Assembly (NCBI GenBank): GCA_963662575.1
Contig: OY759723.1
Span: 3,410,001 to 3,474,000 of the forward strand
Source of the DNA: Bin5 sp963662575
Lineage (GTDB): Bacteria > Chloroflexota > Anaerolineae > Caldilineales > Caldilineaceae
Length of the DNA stretch: 64,000 nucleotides
Direction of reading: 5' to 3'
In this document: positions 9,263-17,516 of the stretch, one piece after another
How positions within the stretch are numbered: the stretch's first letter is position 1
Layout: each line of letters begins with the position of its first letter
Position numbers and translations under genes: made by a program
Notes under the pieces: model-generated
Told to the model about the DNA's origin: nothing
What the model saw: the letters and a program-made list of their open reading frames with translations, nothing else
Databases searched by the model: none

Positions 9263-10966
9263 ATGCGAGCCGTTCCCGACGACAGGAAGTTCGTCATCGC
9301 AGACCAGAACAGCTACCCAGCCGATCTGATCTGCCCCAACCCGCGCGGCTGGTATCATTCGGTTGCCAACGTCGTCACGACGCCGGCAGGGCTGGTCGCG
9401 GTCTACCGGCTCTCTGACTCGCACTCGGCTGTCAGCACACACATAATGGTTGCCTACTCCAGCAGTGGGGGACGCACCTGGCATGGTCACCGTTCGATTT
9501 CGCATCGAAACGTGTGGCAGCACCAGAGCGTCTGGGTCGCGCCGCAGTTGAGCCGCCTCCGTGACGGGCGGCTCGTCATTATCTGCGATATGGGCCATCG
9601 TGCTTCAGGCGACGACTGGCCGCGCCTGGCCTTCTGGCAGCGGCCCCCGCGGGGAATGGCCAACTTCCTGTTATGGAGCGACGACCATGGCCGTACCTGG
9701 AGCGAGCCGGTTCAATGTGACGACGTTGGCGGCGAGCCAGGATATGTCGTTGATCTTTGCGACGGGACGCTTGTGTACACGCGAAGTGAGCCGATTGAAA
9801 CCAATGTCTTCGAGAGCCCGCCCCCTCCAGGCTACAGCCTTTACTACCGCAACACAGCAGTGTTTTCCGATGACGAAGGCAAGTCCTGGGATCGCACTGC
9901 CACGGTGTCGGACGACCCATACCACGGTGACTCGGAAGTAGGCATAGTCGAATTGGAACCGGGCCATCTGCTGGCTGTCACGCGAATCGGATTCGGTAAC
10001 GGTTGCTTTGGCCAGCCCAGCCGCTTCATTCACAGCTATGACAATGGCAGAACATGGGAGGAGCCCATACTCGCTCCTTTCTACGGCCAGCGTACGGCTG
10101 TTCACAAACTGAGGTCCGGCAAACTGTTGGTCACATACCGCAATCGCTGGGGAACGTTTGCCAGCTATGCCTTCATCTGGGATCCGGCTGAAAAGCTTGG
10201 GTACGAGCCGGCATCGTTCATCTGGGACGAATCTCGCTGTTTTCTAGACAGCGGTCACCTTACGCTGACAACCGACTGCCGTCCGGAGGATCAGGTATTC
10301 TTTTCGTTATATCCAGCGCTTACAAGCGGTGCACGCGTAGAAATGGAGGCAGAACTCCGTTTTGCCGATCAATCCAGCGGGGGCTGCGATCTCTTTGCGG
10401 GCTGTCGCGTACGCATTACCCCGCAGGGAATTTCAGTGACCCAAAGTAGCCAGGAAGAAGCCGCTTTCCACAGTACAACAGGCGCGCCGGGGAATGGCAA
10501 TGATTCACCCTCGCTGCCGGCCTACCACATTCCGTTGGATGCGACGCAATGGCATCGCTACAAAATCGTGCGCTCGGAAGGCGAGATTGCCGTCTATGTC
10601 GACGGTCGCCTCCTTCTGCAAGAATCGGCAAACATAACCGGCGCCCGGCTCGTCCGCTTCGGCAGCAATCTACCAGGCGTCTCGCTCTGGCGGGCGGTGA
10701 GCGCCTCGGTCGAGAATCCAGGCAGCCATAGCGTCGACTGGTCCTGGCGGGCGGACTCCGGGACTTATCCCGATCAGTTTCGGCGCGAGCGCATGGTCCG
10801 CCTCGACGCTACTGCCGACTCGGGCTACAGCAACTGGGATCAGATGGAGGATGGCAAGGTCGTAATCGCAGACTACACAAACGACGAATTCAGAGACGCC
10901 AACTGGGCGTCGGCTGCACAGCCGATAATCAAGGCATACATCGTCAGTGAAGAGGAGTTGACATGA
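9263..10966 (+). CDS. Sialidase-like BNR/Asp-box protein with C-terminal LamG-like domain
   Basis: 567 residues from ATG 9263 (an overlapping TTG at 9254 is an alternative). Residues about 30-320 form a predicted six-bladed propeller with Asp-box motifs SSSGGRTW (66-73, degenerate), SDDHGRTW (139-146), SDDEGKSW (202-209) and SYDNGRTW (258-265). Residues about 330-480 look like a concanavalin/LamG sandwich (WHRYKIVRSEGEIAVYVDGRLL). No signal peptide is visible, so it is probably cytoplasmic. The Arg-Ile-Pro motif of true sialidases is not seen, so another glycosidase or a binding role is possible. It is coupled to the following gene by an ATGA overlap. Confidence 0.82.
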   Translation: MRAVPDDRKFVIADQNSYPADLICPNPRGWYHSVANVVTTPAGLVAVYRLSDSHSAVSTHIMVAYSSSGGRTWHGHRSISHRNVWQHQSVWVAPQLSRLRDGRLVIICDMGHRASGDDWPRLAFWQRPPRGMANFLLWSDDHGRTWSEPVQCDDVGGEPGYVVDLCDGTLVYTRSEPIETNVFESPPPPGYSLYYRNTAVFSDDEGKSWDRTATVSDDPYHGDSEVGIVELEPGHLLAVTRIGFGNGCFGQPSRFIHSYDNGRTWEEPILAPFYGQRTAVHKLRSGKLLVTYRNRWGTFASYAFIWDPAEKLGYEPASFIWDESRCFLDSGHLTLTTDCRPEDQVFFSLYPALTSGARVEMEAELRFADQSSGGCDLFAGCRVRITPQGISVTQSSQEEAAFHSTTGAPGNGNDSPSLPAYHIPLDATQWHRYKIVRSEGEIAVYVDGRLLLQESANITGARLVRFGSNLPGVSLWRAVSASVENPGSHSVDWSWRADSGTYPDQFRRERMVRLDATADSGYSNWDQMEDGKVVIADYTNDEFRDANWASAAQPIIKAYIVSEEELT

Positions 10967-12042
10967 CAAGATACCGAGCCGGTGTCATCGGCCATACCGG
11001 TCGCGGCAACTACGGCCACAGCCTGGACACCGTATACCTGGGAATGGAGGAGATCGACCTGGTCGCCGTCGCCGATGCCGACGACGATGGCAGAGCGGCC
11101 GCGGGCGACCGGCTGGGCGTCGGCAGCGAAAACCTCTACGCCGATTACCGGCAGATGTTGGAACAGGAGGAGCTGGATATCGTCAGCGTCGCTCCCCGCT
11201 GGATGGACCAGAAACATGACATGGTCATCGCCGCGGCCGGGGCCGGCGTGCGCGGTATCTTTTGCGAGAAGCCCTTCACGCAAACGCTAGCGAAAGCCGA
11301 CGCAATGATCGAGGCCTGCGACCGCGCCGGCGTCAAAGTCGCGGTCTCCCACCAGGGCCGCGTCAGTCAGTATTCGCACAAAATTAAGGAAATGATTGCC
11401 GCCGGAGCCGTCGGCGAAGTCAAGGAAGTCTACAGCGCCGGCAAACAGGACCATCGCGGCGGCGGCCAGGACCTGATGGTCCTCGGCACACACTCACTCG
11501 ACATGCTCTGTTTTCTTTTCGGACATCCTCGCTGGGTGCAGGCCTATGTCCTCCAGGACGGAAAGGACGCTGGTCCGGAACATGCACGTCAGGGCGATGA
11601 AGAGATCGGCCCCATCCTCGGCAATCACCTTGAAGCCACTTACGCTTTCGATAGTGGCATCATGGCCACCTTCCACTCGCACCGTCGTGAAGTCCGTCCC
11701 GGCCCCCGTCCCGGCGGACTGCAAATCCACGGAACTGAGGGCATTCTGCTCAACTGGGACGGATACCTGTTGCACTGCCCCCATCCTAACTTCAATCCTG
11801 CCATGGTCGAGCCGGCCTGGAAGGTTGTACTCAAACCGGATAACCCCGGCTTCGACACATTGAACGCCTACATGGTACGCGATCTGATCGCCGCGTTCGA
11901 GGAAGGCCGCGAGCCGATCTCAAGCGGACGCGACGCCCGCTGGTCGCTGGAGATGATCCTTGGCGTTTACACTGCACATCGTCATGGCCGGACGACCTTC
12001 CCTCTGGCAGATCGTGAACACCCACTGCGAGACTGGGTCTGA
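10963..12042 (+). CDS. Gfo/Idh/MocA family oxidoreductase
   Basis: 359 residues; the ATG overlaps the preceding TGA (10963-10966) with GAGGAG just upstream. The N-terminus YRAGVIGHTGRGNYGH is an atypical Rossmann turn. GIFCEKPFTQTLAKAD carries Glu102-Lys103-Pro104. GTHSLDMLCFLFG is the conserved active-site histidine segment, and IHGTEGILLNWDG closes the substrate domain. Third member of the family in this plus-strand cluster; the coupling to the sialidase-like gene suggests action on the released sugar (inference). Confidence 0.9.
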   Translation: MTRYRAGVIGHTGRGNYGHSLDTVYLGMEEIDLVAVADADDDGRAAAGDRLGVGSENLYADYRQMLEQEELDIVSVAPRWMDQKHDMVIAAAGAGVRGIFCEKPFTQTLAKADAMIEACDRAGVKVAVSHQGRVSQYSHKIKEMIAAGAVGEVKEVYSAGKQDHRGGGQDLMVLGTHSLDMLCFLFGHPRWVQAYVLQDGKDAGPEHARQGDEEIGPILGNHLEATYAFDSGIMATFHSHRREVRPGPRPGGLQIHGTEGILLNWDGYLLHCPHPNFNPAMVEPAWKVVLKPDNPGFDTLNAYMVRDLIAAFEEGREPISSGRDARWSLEMILGVYTAHRHGRTTFPLADREHPLRDWV

Positions 12043-12147
12043 GTTGCGCGGCCTGCGCGTCTCGAACAGCGCGACCCTTTCGGGGTATTGCCGTTCAAAT
12101 ACTGGTAGACAGAATCCGACAAGTCCCACCTCAACGGAAAAGGCACA

Positions 12148-13020
12148 ATGAAACGAATCAATCAGATTATCGAGCTCTTGGAAGCAGGTCAGCCGGTCTA
12201 CTGGGACGGCGGTCGCACATTGACTTTTGAAGGCGGCGTGCAGTCGGCACAGACCCACGCGGACTGGCTTGTGATCGGCATCGAACATCAGCCTTTCGAC
12301 GTTGCGGGGCTGAATGCGTTCATGCGGGGGCTGGTGGCAGGCGGGCCGACTCGGACAGGGCACCGCACGCCGCCGGTGCTGGTCACGCTGCCCTTTGACG
12401 GCGTCGACGAGTATGTCGTGCGTAACAACGCCTGGATGATCAAGCAGGTTTTGGCGACGGGCATTCACGGCATTCTGCTCTGCCATGTCGAATCGCCCGG
12501 CGCGGTCAAAGAGTTCGTCGAATGGGTGCGCTTTCCATTCCACACGCCCGGTGTCGGCGAAGGGCTTGATATGGGCCGGCGCGGTTCGGGCGGCCAGGAC
12601 AACGCCGCCTATGTCTGGGGCATTCCGACGCAGGACTACCTGCGCAAGGCGGACGTCTGGCCGCTCAACCCGGATGGTGAACTGATCCTGGGCATCAAGG
12701 TTGAGAATAGCCGCGCCCTCGCCAATGCCGAAAACAGCACGAGCGTGCCTGGAATCGCATTTGCCGAGTGGGGGCCGTCCGATATGCGTATGACCTTTGG
12801 CTACGATACGGTGCGTACGCCTGAGAATACGGAGGAAGGCGACCTGGAGGCGGCGCGCAATCGCGTCTTCGCGGCTTGCAAGGCGGCCAACATCGGCTTC
12901 CTGGATGGCGTCGATGCCGGGAATGTTGCTGAGAAGATCGACGAGGGGATTACCTTCCCCGCCGGTGACGAGGCGGCGGCCATTGCAGGGCGGAAGCATA
13001 CGGGCCGTACTTTCGACTGA
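12148..13020 (+). CDS. HpcH/HpaI-type aldolase family protein
   Basis: 290 residues, TIM-barrel class II aldolase family that cleaves 4-hydroxy-2-oxo acids to pyruvate plus aldehyde. The family DxEHxP motif appears as IGIEHQPFD (residues 43-51), and the metal-ligand glutamate as GIKVEN (Glu186). At the second metal-ligand site (GVDxVFIGPADL in HpaI) this protein reads GIAFAEWGPSDM, so the aspartate is alanine and a glutamate appears nearby. Activity may differ from classical HpaI. Its place after the dehydrogenase genes fits the last step of sugar-acid breakdown. Confidence 0.8.
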   Translation: MKRINQIIELLEAGQPVYWDGGRTLTFEGGVQSAQTHADWLVIGIEHQPFDVAGLNAFMRGLVAGGPTRTGHRTPPVLVTLPFDGVDEYVVRNNAWMIKQVLATGIHGILLCHVESPGAVKEFVEWVRFPFHTPGVGEGLDMGRRGSGGQDNAAYVWGIPTQDYLRKADVWPLNPDGELILGIKVENSRALANAENSTSVPGIAFAEWGPSDMRMTFGYDTVRTPENTEEGDLEAARNRVFAACKAANIGFLDGVDAGNVAEKIDEGITFPAGDEAAAIAGRKHTGRTFD

Positions 13021-13707
13021 GCCAGCATTGCCATAGCAAAGCAGGGAGACTAGCACTAGTCTGAAGTAACGGCTCTGGCGTTATCTTCGCTAATCTTCTT
13101 GTTACTATTCAGAACGGTACGTCCGCTGCAAGCCAGGGAAGAACCGGCCGGCCCGCTGCCTGCGTGCTCCAATGCCCCCGACCGCCGTGTAGCGGGAGGC
13201 TTGTTGATCCCTGCTTCTACCAGACAGGCATATCCTAACGCCTCTGGCTGCACACCCTCTTGTAGACCAGTGGCATTTCCCAAGACTTGGCCGCCTCCTC
13301 GCTCACAAGTACAGTATCCCGTCGAATCATTTCCTATTGCTGACCCAAAGGTTGCCTTGTACTCGCCCAAGCCAGGCGGTTCAGGGCGCTGTCCACATTT
13401 GGGGTGGGAATAGAAGGGGAATTCATGCCGGCGGTGGCTGAAATTGTTCGCCGGCTTTGGGAGAGGCAGCGGGCAGACGCAAGGCCTATCCCACCGTCCT
13501 TTGCGTGGGCGGTGATGGCTCCGTTGCTACCCGGGGTATAGGAATCTGTACACCAATTCTGGACCGCACCCGGCAGTTCAAGCACGCTTGACAAGCCAGC
13601 GTCGTTGTTGATATATTATATTTTATAAACTCTACTCTTGCTATCCCACTGCAGCCGAACGCGTTTCAGTAACGTCTATTCAAGGTACAATCAAAAGGAG
13701 GTAGAGA
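13021..13707. other. Intergenic region, no convincing gene
   Basis: About 690 bases. Short open frames on both strands have no family pattern. The only clear content is an AT-rich patch with a promoter-like pair at 13588-13617 and the strong ribosome binding site of the next gene. Confidence 0.55.
13588..13617 (+). promoter_or_regulatory. Predicted sigma70-type promoter for ABC module 2
   Basis: TTGACA (13588-13593) and TATATT (13612-13617) are separated by 18 bases in an AT-rich patch, about 90 bases before the module 2 binding-protein gene. Confidence 0.6.
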
Positions 13708-15435
13708 ATGTCTTCGCACAAGTACGTTGCATTTCTTCTCGTCCTGGCTCTAGTTGTAGTCGCCTGTACACCGGCGTCGGTAGAGCCGGCTGCCGACCAG
13801 CCGGCAGAAACGATGGCTGAGGCCCCGGCAGAGAGCGCTACAACCGGGGATGATGTCTGCCCTGCGCGCGGCGGCACGCTGGTCCTGGATTTCAGTACAA
13901 GGTCCTCAGTGGTTCCTATATGGGGTTGGGGCTATGAGCAGCAGAAGCTAGTCTTCGGCAAGCTGATCCGCACCGGCACCGACAACGTTCCCCATCCCGA
14001 TCTGGCAGAAAGCTGGGAGATCAGCGATGACGCCACCGAATTCACTTTCCATTTGCGCCAGGGCGTGAAGTGGCATGACGGCGAGGATTTCACCGCCGAT
14101 GACGTGGCCTTCACCTGGACGTGGCACAACGACCTTGACAGCCCATGGGTGAACCCCGCCCAGCCCGGCAACTGGATAGCGCTGAAGGGTTCGCTGGACT
14201 ACCTCGATGGTAAGACCGATGAGATCGAGGGAATCCAAGTGATCGACGATCACACTGTGCGCCTCACTCTCGCCGAACCGGACGTAAGTTACTTCTCCCG
14301 CTTCATAGGCAGCATTAATATCCTGCCCGAGCACATCTACAACCAGTGGCGTGTGCCCGACCTGAAGGACTCTGGCAATCCGCTCTGGTTCACCACCGAG
14401 ACACAGATCGGCACCGGTCCCTTCAAATTAGTGGACGGGAAAAAGGATGAGTATTTCCGCCTGGCGCGCAACGACGACTATTGGGAAGGCGCCCCATGCC
14501 TCGACGGCATTCTGTTTCAGAACATGGGCCCGCCCGACACGCAGTTTATCGCCCTGCAAAAGGGTGAACTGGACGTAATGAAGGTTGAAGGCAACTTCTA
14601 CCAACAGGCGCAGGAGTTGCCTGATATCGATGTCCAGACGCAGCGACTGAACTATATCAGCATTTTCGTCGGCAACCTCAGTCAGCCGGCCTTCTGGGAC
14701 AAGCGCGTGCGCATGGCCATAAGCCACGCCATTAACCGCCAGGAGATCGGGGACGCCGTCTACTTCGGTCTGCGCGAACCTTGGCACACCTTCTCCTTCG
14801 TTGATGGCTGGACCAATGACGAGGTGCCTACCTATTCATATGATCCGGAGATGGCGATGTCCCTGCTGGCGGAGGCTGCTGCTGACGGCGTATGGGATGC
14901 TGAAAAAGAACACGAACTGATCTACTACCATTCGGGCACAGAGGCGAAGAACTTCATGCTGCTGATGCAGAAGTACCTCAGTGAGGTAGGGATCAACGTC
15001 AAAGTCATTCATGTGCCAAACGAGGCCTGGAACGATCGAGTAGCCGAGAACAAGCACTCCTTCTCCCATGCCGGTTGGGGGAACCCGGTCGATCTCCATG
15101 GCTACTATCGAACCTACCGCTGTGACAATCCTCCCAACCAGAGAGACGTGATCTGGCCGACTGACGGCTCACTCGACACCGTATGCGCTCAGATAGATGC
15201 GCTGTTCATCCAGGCCAAGGAAACCGGCGATACGGACCAGCGCAAGGCCCTTTACAACGAGATCCAGCAGATCATCGCCGAGAACGTGATCGGATACATC
15301 CCGCTTCACCGTTACCACATGGGTTATGCGATCAGCGAGAATATCGGCGGAATGGACGCCTACGCTTTGGGCGGCATGCACGACTACCAGTGGTCGAAAC
15401 TCAATGCCCACTTGTGGTACAAGATGGAAGAGTAA
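13708..15435 (+). CDS. ABC transporter solute-binding lipoprotein, family 5 (module 2)
   Basis: 575 residues with a near-perfect AAGGAGG site 7 to 8 bases before the ATG. The signal peptide ends at lipobox VVAC (Cys20), followed by an Ala/Pro/Glu-rich linker. Family-5 features are FHLRQGVKWHDGEDFTADD near residues 112-130 and GTGPFKL near residues 236-242. It should bind oligopeptides or oligosaccharides at the outer face of the membrane and pass them to the permeases at 15577 and 16541. Confidence 0.92.
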   Translation: MSSHKYVAFLLVLALVVVACTPASVEPAADQPAETMAEAPAESATTGDDVCPARGGTLVLDFSTRSSVVPIWGWGYEQQKLVFGKLIRTGTDNVPHPDLAESWEISDDATEFTFHLRQGVKWHDGEDFTADDVAFTWTWHNDLDSPWVNPAQPGNWIALKGSLDYLDGKTDEIEGIQVIDDHTVRLTLAEPDVSYFSRFIGSINILPEHIYNQWRVPDLKDSGNPLWFTTETQIGTGPFKLVDGKKDEYFRLARNDDYWEGAPCLDGILFQNMGPPDTQFIALQKGELDVMKVEGNFYQQAQELPDIDVQTQRLNYISIFVGNLSQPAFWDKRVRMAISHAINRQEIGDAVYFGLREPWHTFSFVDGWTNDEVPTYSYDPEMAMSLLAEAAADGVWDAEKEHELIYYHSGTEAKNFMLLMQKYLSEVGINVKVIHVPNEAWNDRVAENKHSFSHAGWGNPVDLHGYYRTYRCDNPPNQRDVIWPTDGSLDTVCAQIDALFIQAKETGDTDQRKALYNEIQQIIAENVIGYIPLHRYHMGYAISENIGGMDAYALGGMHDYQWSKLNAHLWYKMEE

Positions 15436-15445
15436 AACTGGTACA

Positions 15446-15485
15446 CCATCCCACTCTGCTTCTATTTTGCGGCGGAGTGGGATGG
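15446..15485 (+). promoter_or_regulatory. Intercistronic hairpin between binding protein and permease, module 2
   Basis: A perfect 11-bp stem, CCATCCCACTC (15446-15456) with GAGTGGGATGG (15475-15485) and an 18-base loop, lies 10 bases after the stop. No T-run follows, so partial attenuation or 3' protection of the binding-protein mRNA is more likely than full termination. Confidence 0.7.
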
Positions 15486-15576
15486 ACCCCGACCTTCGCC
15501 ATCGCCTGCTTAAAATGCTGCGCGCGCTAAACGGCTGGGGGAGGCGGGCTATTAGCCAACCATCTGAGAATCCTCG

Positions 15577-16548
15577 ATGACCCGATACATTCTTCGCCGC
15601 CTGCTGATCGCCGTTCCTGTCTTGTGGGGCATCGTCACGCTCACCTTCATAATGAGCGAGATCATGCCGGGCGACTACGTCGATGCGCTTGTGCCGCCCA
15701 ATCTCAGACTGGAGATGGGGGTCGATGAAGCGCAATTGCAGAGGCTGCGCGAGTCATACGGGTTGGATAAGCCGGTGATCTTTCGCTATGGAATCTGGCT
15801 GCGCGAACTGGTGCTGCACGGCAATCTCGGCTATTCGTTCATAACCGGGCAGCCGGCTCTGCAAGAGATGGCCCAGGTGTTGCCCGCAACACTGCAACTG
15901 TCTCTCGTTACGATCCTCTTTTCCCTCGTCGTCGGTACCACGCTGGGCATCATTTCAGCCATCAAGCAGTATTCGGTGCTCGATCATTTTCTCACTTTGC
16001 AGGCCTTCGTCTGGATATCCACGCCCGGTTTTGTATTTGCCATCATAGCCCTCTACCTGTTTTCGCTCAAGATACCCCTTTTTCCCACCGGAGGCAGGGC
16101 GCCGCTCGACGGCCCTGACAACATTTTGGTCCGCCTGCACTACTTGGCATTGCCGGCGCTAGTACTGGGCTTTGAGGGGCTGGCCGGCCATATGCGTTAC
16201 GCGCGCGCCAGCCTTCTGGATGCGCTTGGCGCGGATTACGTCCGCACCGCTCGGGCAAAGGGCCTGCCTGAACGGTCCGTCTATCTGGGCCACGCTTTTC
16301 GCAACTCCCTCCTGCCGGTAGTCACCCACATCGGCCTCTCCCTTCCGGGCATTATCGGCGGCTCATTTATAATCGAAACAATCTTCGTCTGGCCGGGTAT
16401 GGGCAAGTTGGGCATGGAGTCGATTTTCATGCGCAACCAGCCGATGATCATGGCGATGAATCTGATCGGTTCTTCGATGGTACTGTTCGCCAATCTCCTG
16501 GCCGATATCACCTATGCCTGGGCCGATCCCAGAATCCGCTATGAGTGA
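15577..16548 (+). CDS. ABC transporter permease, DppB type (module 2)
   Basis: 323 residues. The N-terminus MTRYILRRLLIAVPVLWGIV is the classic DppB start, followed by a periplasmic loop, LGYSFITGQP and the remaining helices. The EAA loop DYVRTARAKGLPERS is near residues 219-233, and the C-terminus ends YAWADPRIRYE. Its last bases overlap the next permease gene by 8, indicating coupled translation. Confidence 0.93.
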   Translation: MTRYILRRLLIAVPVLWGIVTLTFIMSEIMPGDYVDALVPPNLRLEMGVDEAQLQRLRESYGLDKPVIFRYGIWLRELVLHGNLGYSFITGQPALQEMAQVLPATLQLSLVTILFSLVVGTTLGIISAIKQYSVLDHFLTLQAFVWISTPGFVFAIIALYLFSLKIPLFPTGGRAPLDGPDNILVRLHYLALPALVLGFEGLAGHMRYARASLLDALGADYVRTARAKGLPERSVYLGHAFRNSLLPVVTHIGLSLPGIIGGSFIIETIFVWPGMGKLGMESIFMRNQPMIMAMNLIGSSMVLFANLLADITYAWADPRIRYE

Positions 16549-17500
16549 GATAAGAGGCATGGCCGATACGACAGCCACTCCGGCAGACGATGCACGTGAG
16601 GCGCGGCAGCCAGTCCCAACGCAGATGTCGCCGGACGCATTGCATTCCTTGCCCAAGGCGGAGAATCGCTTCCTACGCCGCTTTCGCCGCCACCGCTTGG
16701 CCGTGATCGGTGTGGCAGCCCTGGCCCTCTTTGCCCTGCTCGCCATTCTTGCGCCCGTAGTAACGTTCTACGATTCCAACGGCATCGACCTGACGGTGAT
16801 GCGGCAAGCGCCGTCTGCGGCTCACGTACTGGGCACTGACCCGCTGGGACGCGATGTCTGGACTCGCCTTGTATATGGCACCAGGGTCTCGCTTGCGGTT
16901 GGCCTCGTCGCCGTCAGTATCTATGTCAGCATCGGCGTCGTCCTGGGGGGAGTCGCAGGGTATTTCGGTGGCCGCGTGGACATGCTGCTCAGCCGTTTTA
17001 CCGACGTGATGATGTGCTTCCCTTCCTTCATGCTCATTGTCACAGTCGCCGTCATCCTGCCTCCCAACATTTTCAATGTGATGGTTATCATTGGGCTATT
17101 CGGATGGACCGGAGTAATGCGCTATGTGCGCGCCCAGTTTCTTTCACTGCGGGAGCAGGAATTTGTGCTGGCTGCTCGTTGTGTCGGCGTGAGCAGTGGT
17201 CGGATCGTTTTCCGTCACATGCTTCCCAATGCGATTAACCCGGTGGTGGTGGCGGCTACCATGGGGCTGGCCGGGGCGATCATGACCGAGTCCGCCTTGA
17301 GCTTTCTGGGTCTGGGCGTCCAGGAGCCGATGGCCAGTTGGGGGAGCATGTTGCAGGATGCTATGTCACTTCCAATTCTGCAGACGATGCCGTGGCTGTG
17401 GCTGCCCTCCGCCATCGCCATCGCCATCACCACACTTTCTGTTAACTTCGTTGGGGATGCGCTGCGCGACGCGCTCGATCCCCACATGAGCCTGGGTTGA
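16541..17500 (+). CDS. ABC transporter permease, DppC type (module 2)
   Basis: 319 residues from ATG 16541, which overlaps the upstream stop; ATG 16559 is an alternative. The DppC signature LGTDPLGRDVWTRLVYGTR lies near residues 86-104, and the EAA loop EFVLAARCVGVSSGR near residues 207-221. The C-terminus VNFVGDALRDALDPH is typical. It forms the translocation pore with the 15577 product. Confidence 0.92.
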   Translation: MSEIRGMADTTATPADDAREARQPVPTQMSPDALHSLPKAENRFLRRFRRHRLAVIGVAALALFALLAILAPVVTFYDSNGIDLTVMRQAPSAAHVLGTDPLGRDVWTRLVYGTRVSLAVGLVAVSIYVSIGVVLGGVAGYFGGRVDMLLSRFTDVMMCFPSFMLIVTVAVILPPNIFNVMVIIGLFGWTGVMRYVRAQFLSLREQEFVLAARCVGVSSGRIVFRHMLPNAINPVVVAATMGLAGAIMTESALSFLGLGVQEPMASWGSMLQDAMSLPILQTMPWLWLPSAIAIAITTLSVNFVGDALRDALDPHMSLG

Positions 17501-17516
17501 TGTATCGAAAGGTGAC

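Noticed and set aside
9263..10966. Calling the Asp-box protein a true sialidase
   Set aside because: Asp-boxes mark the propeller fold only; the Arg-Ile-Pro motif and an arginine triad could not be identified.
13099..13594. Open frames in the gap before ABC module 2
   Set aside because: No family pattern, no ribosome site, and frames on both strands overlap each other.
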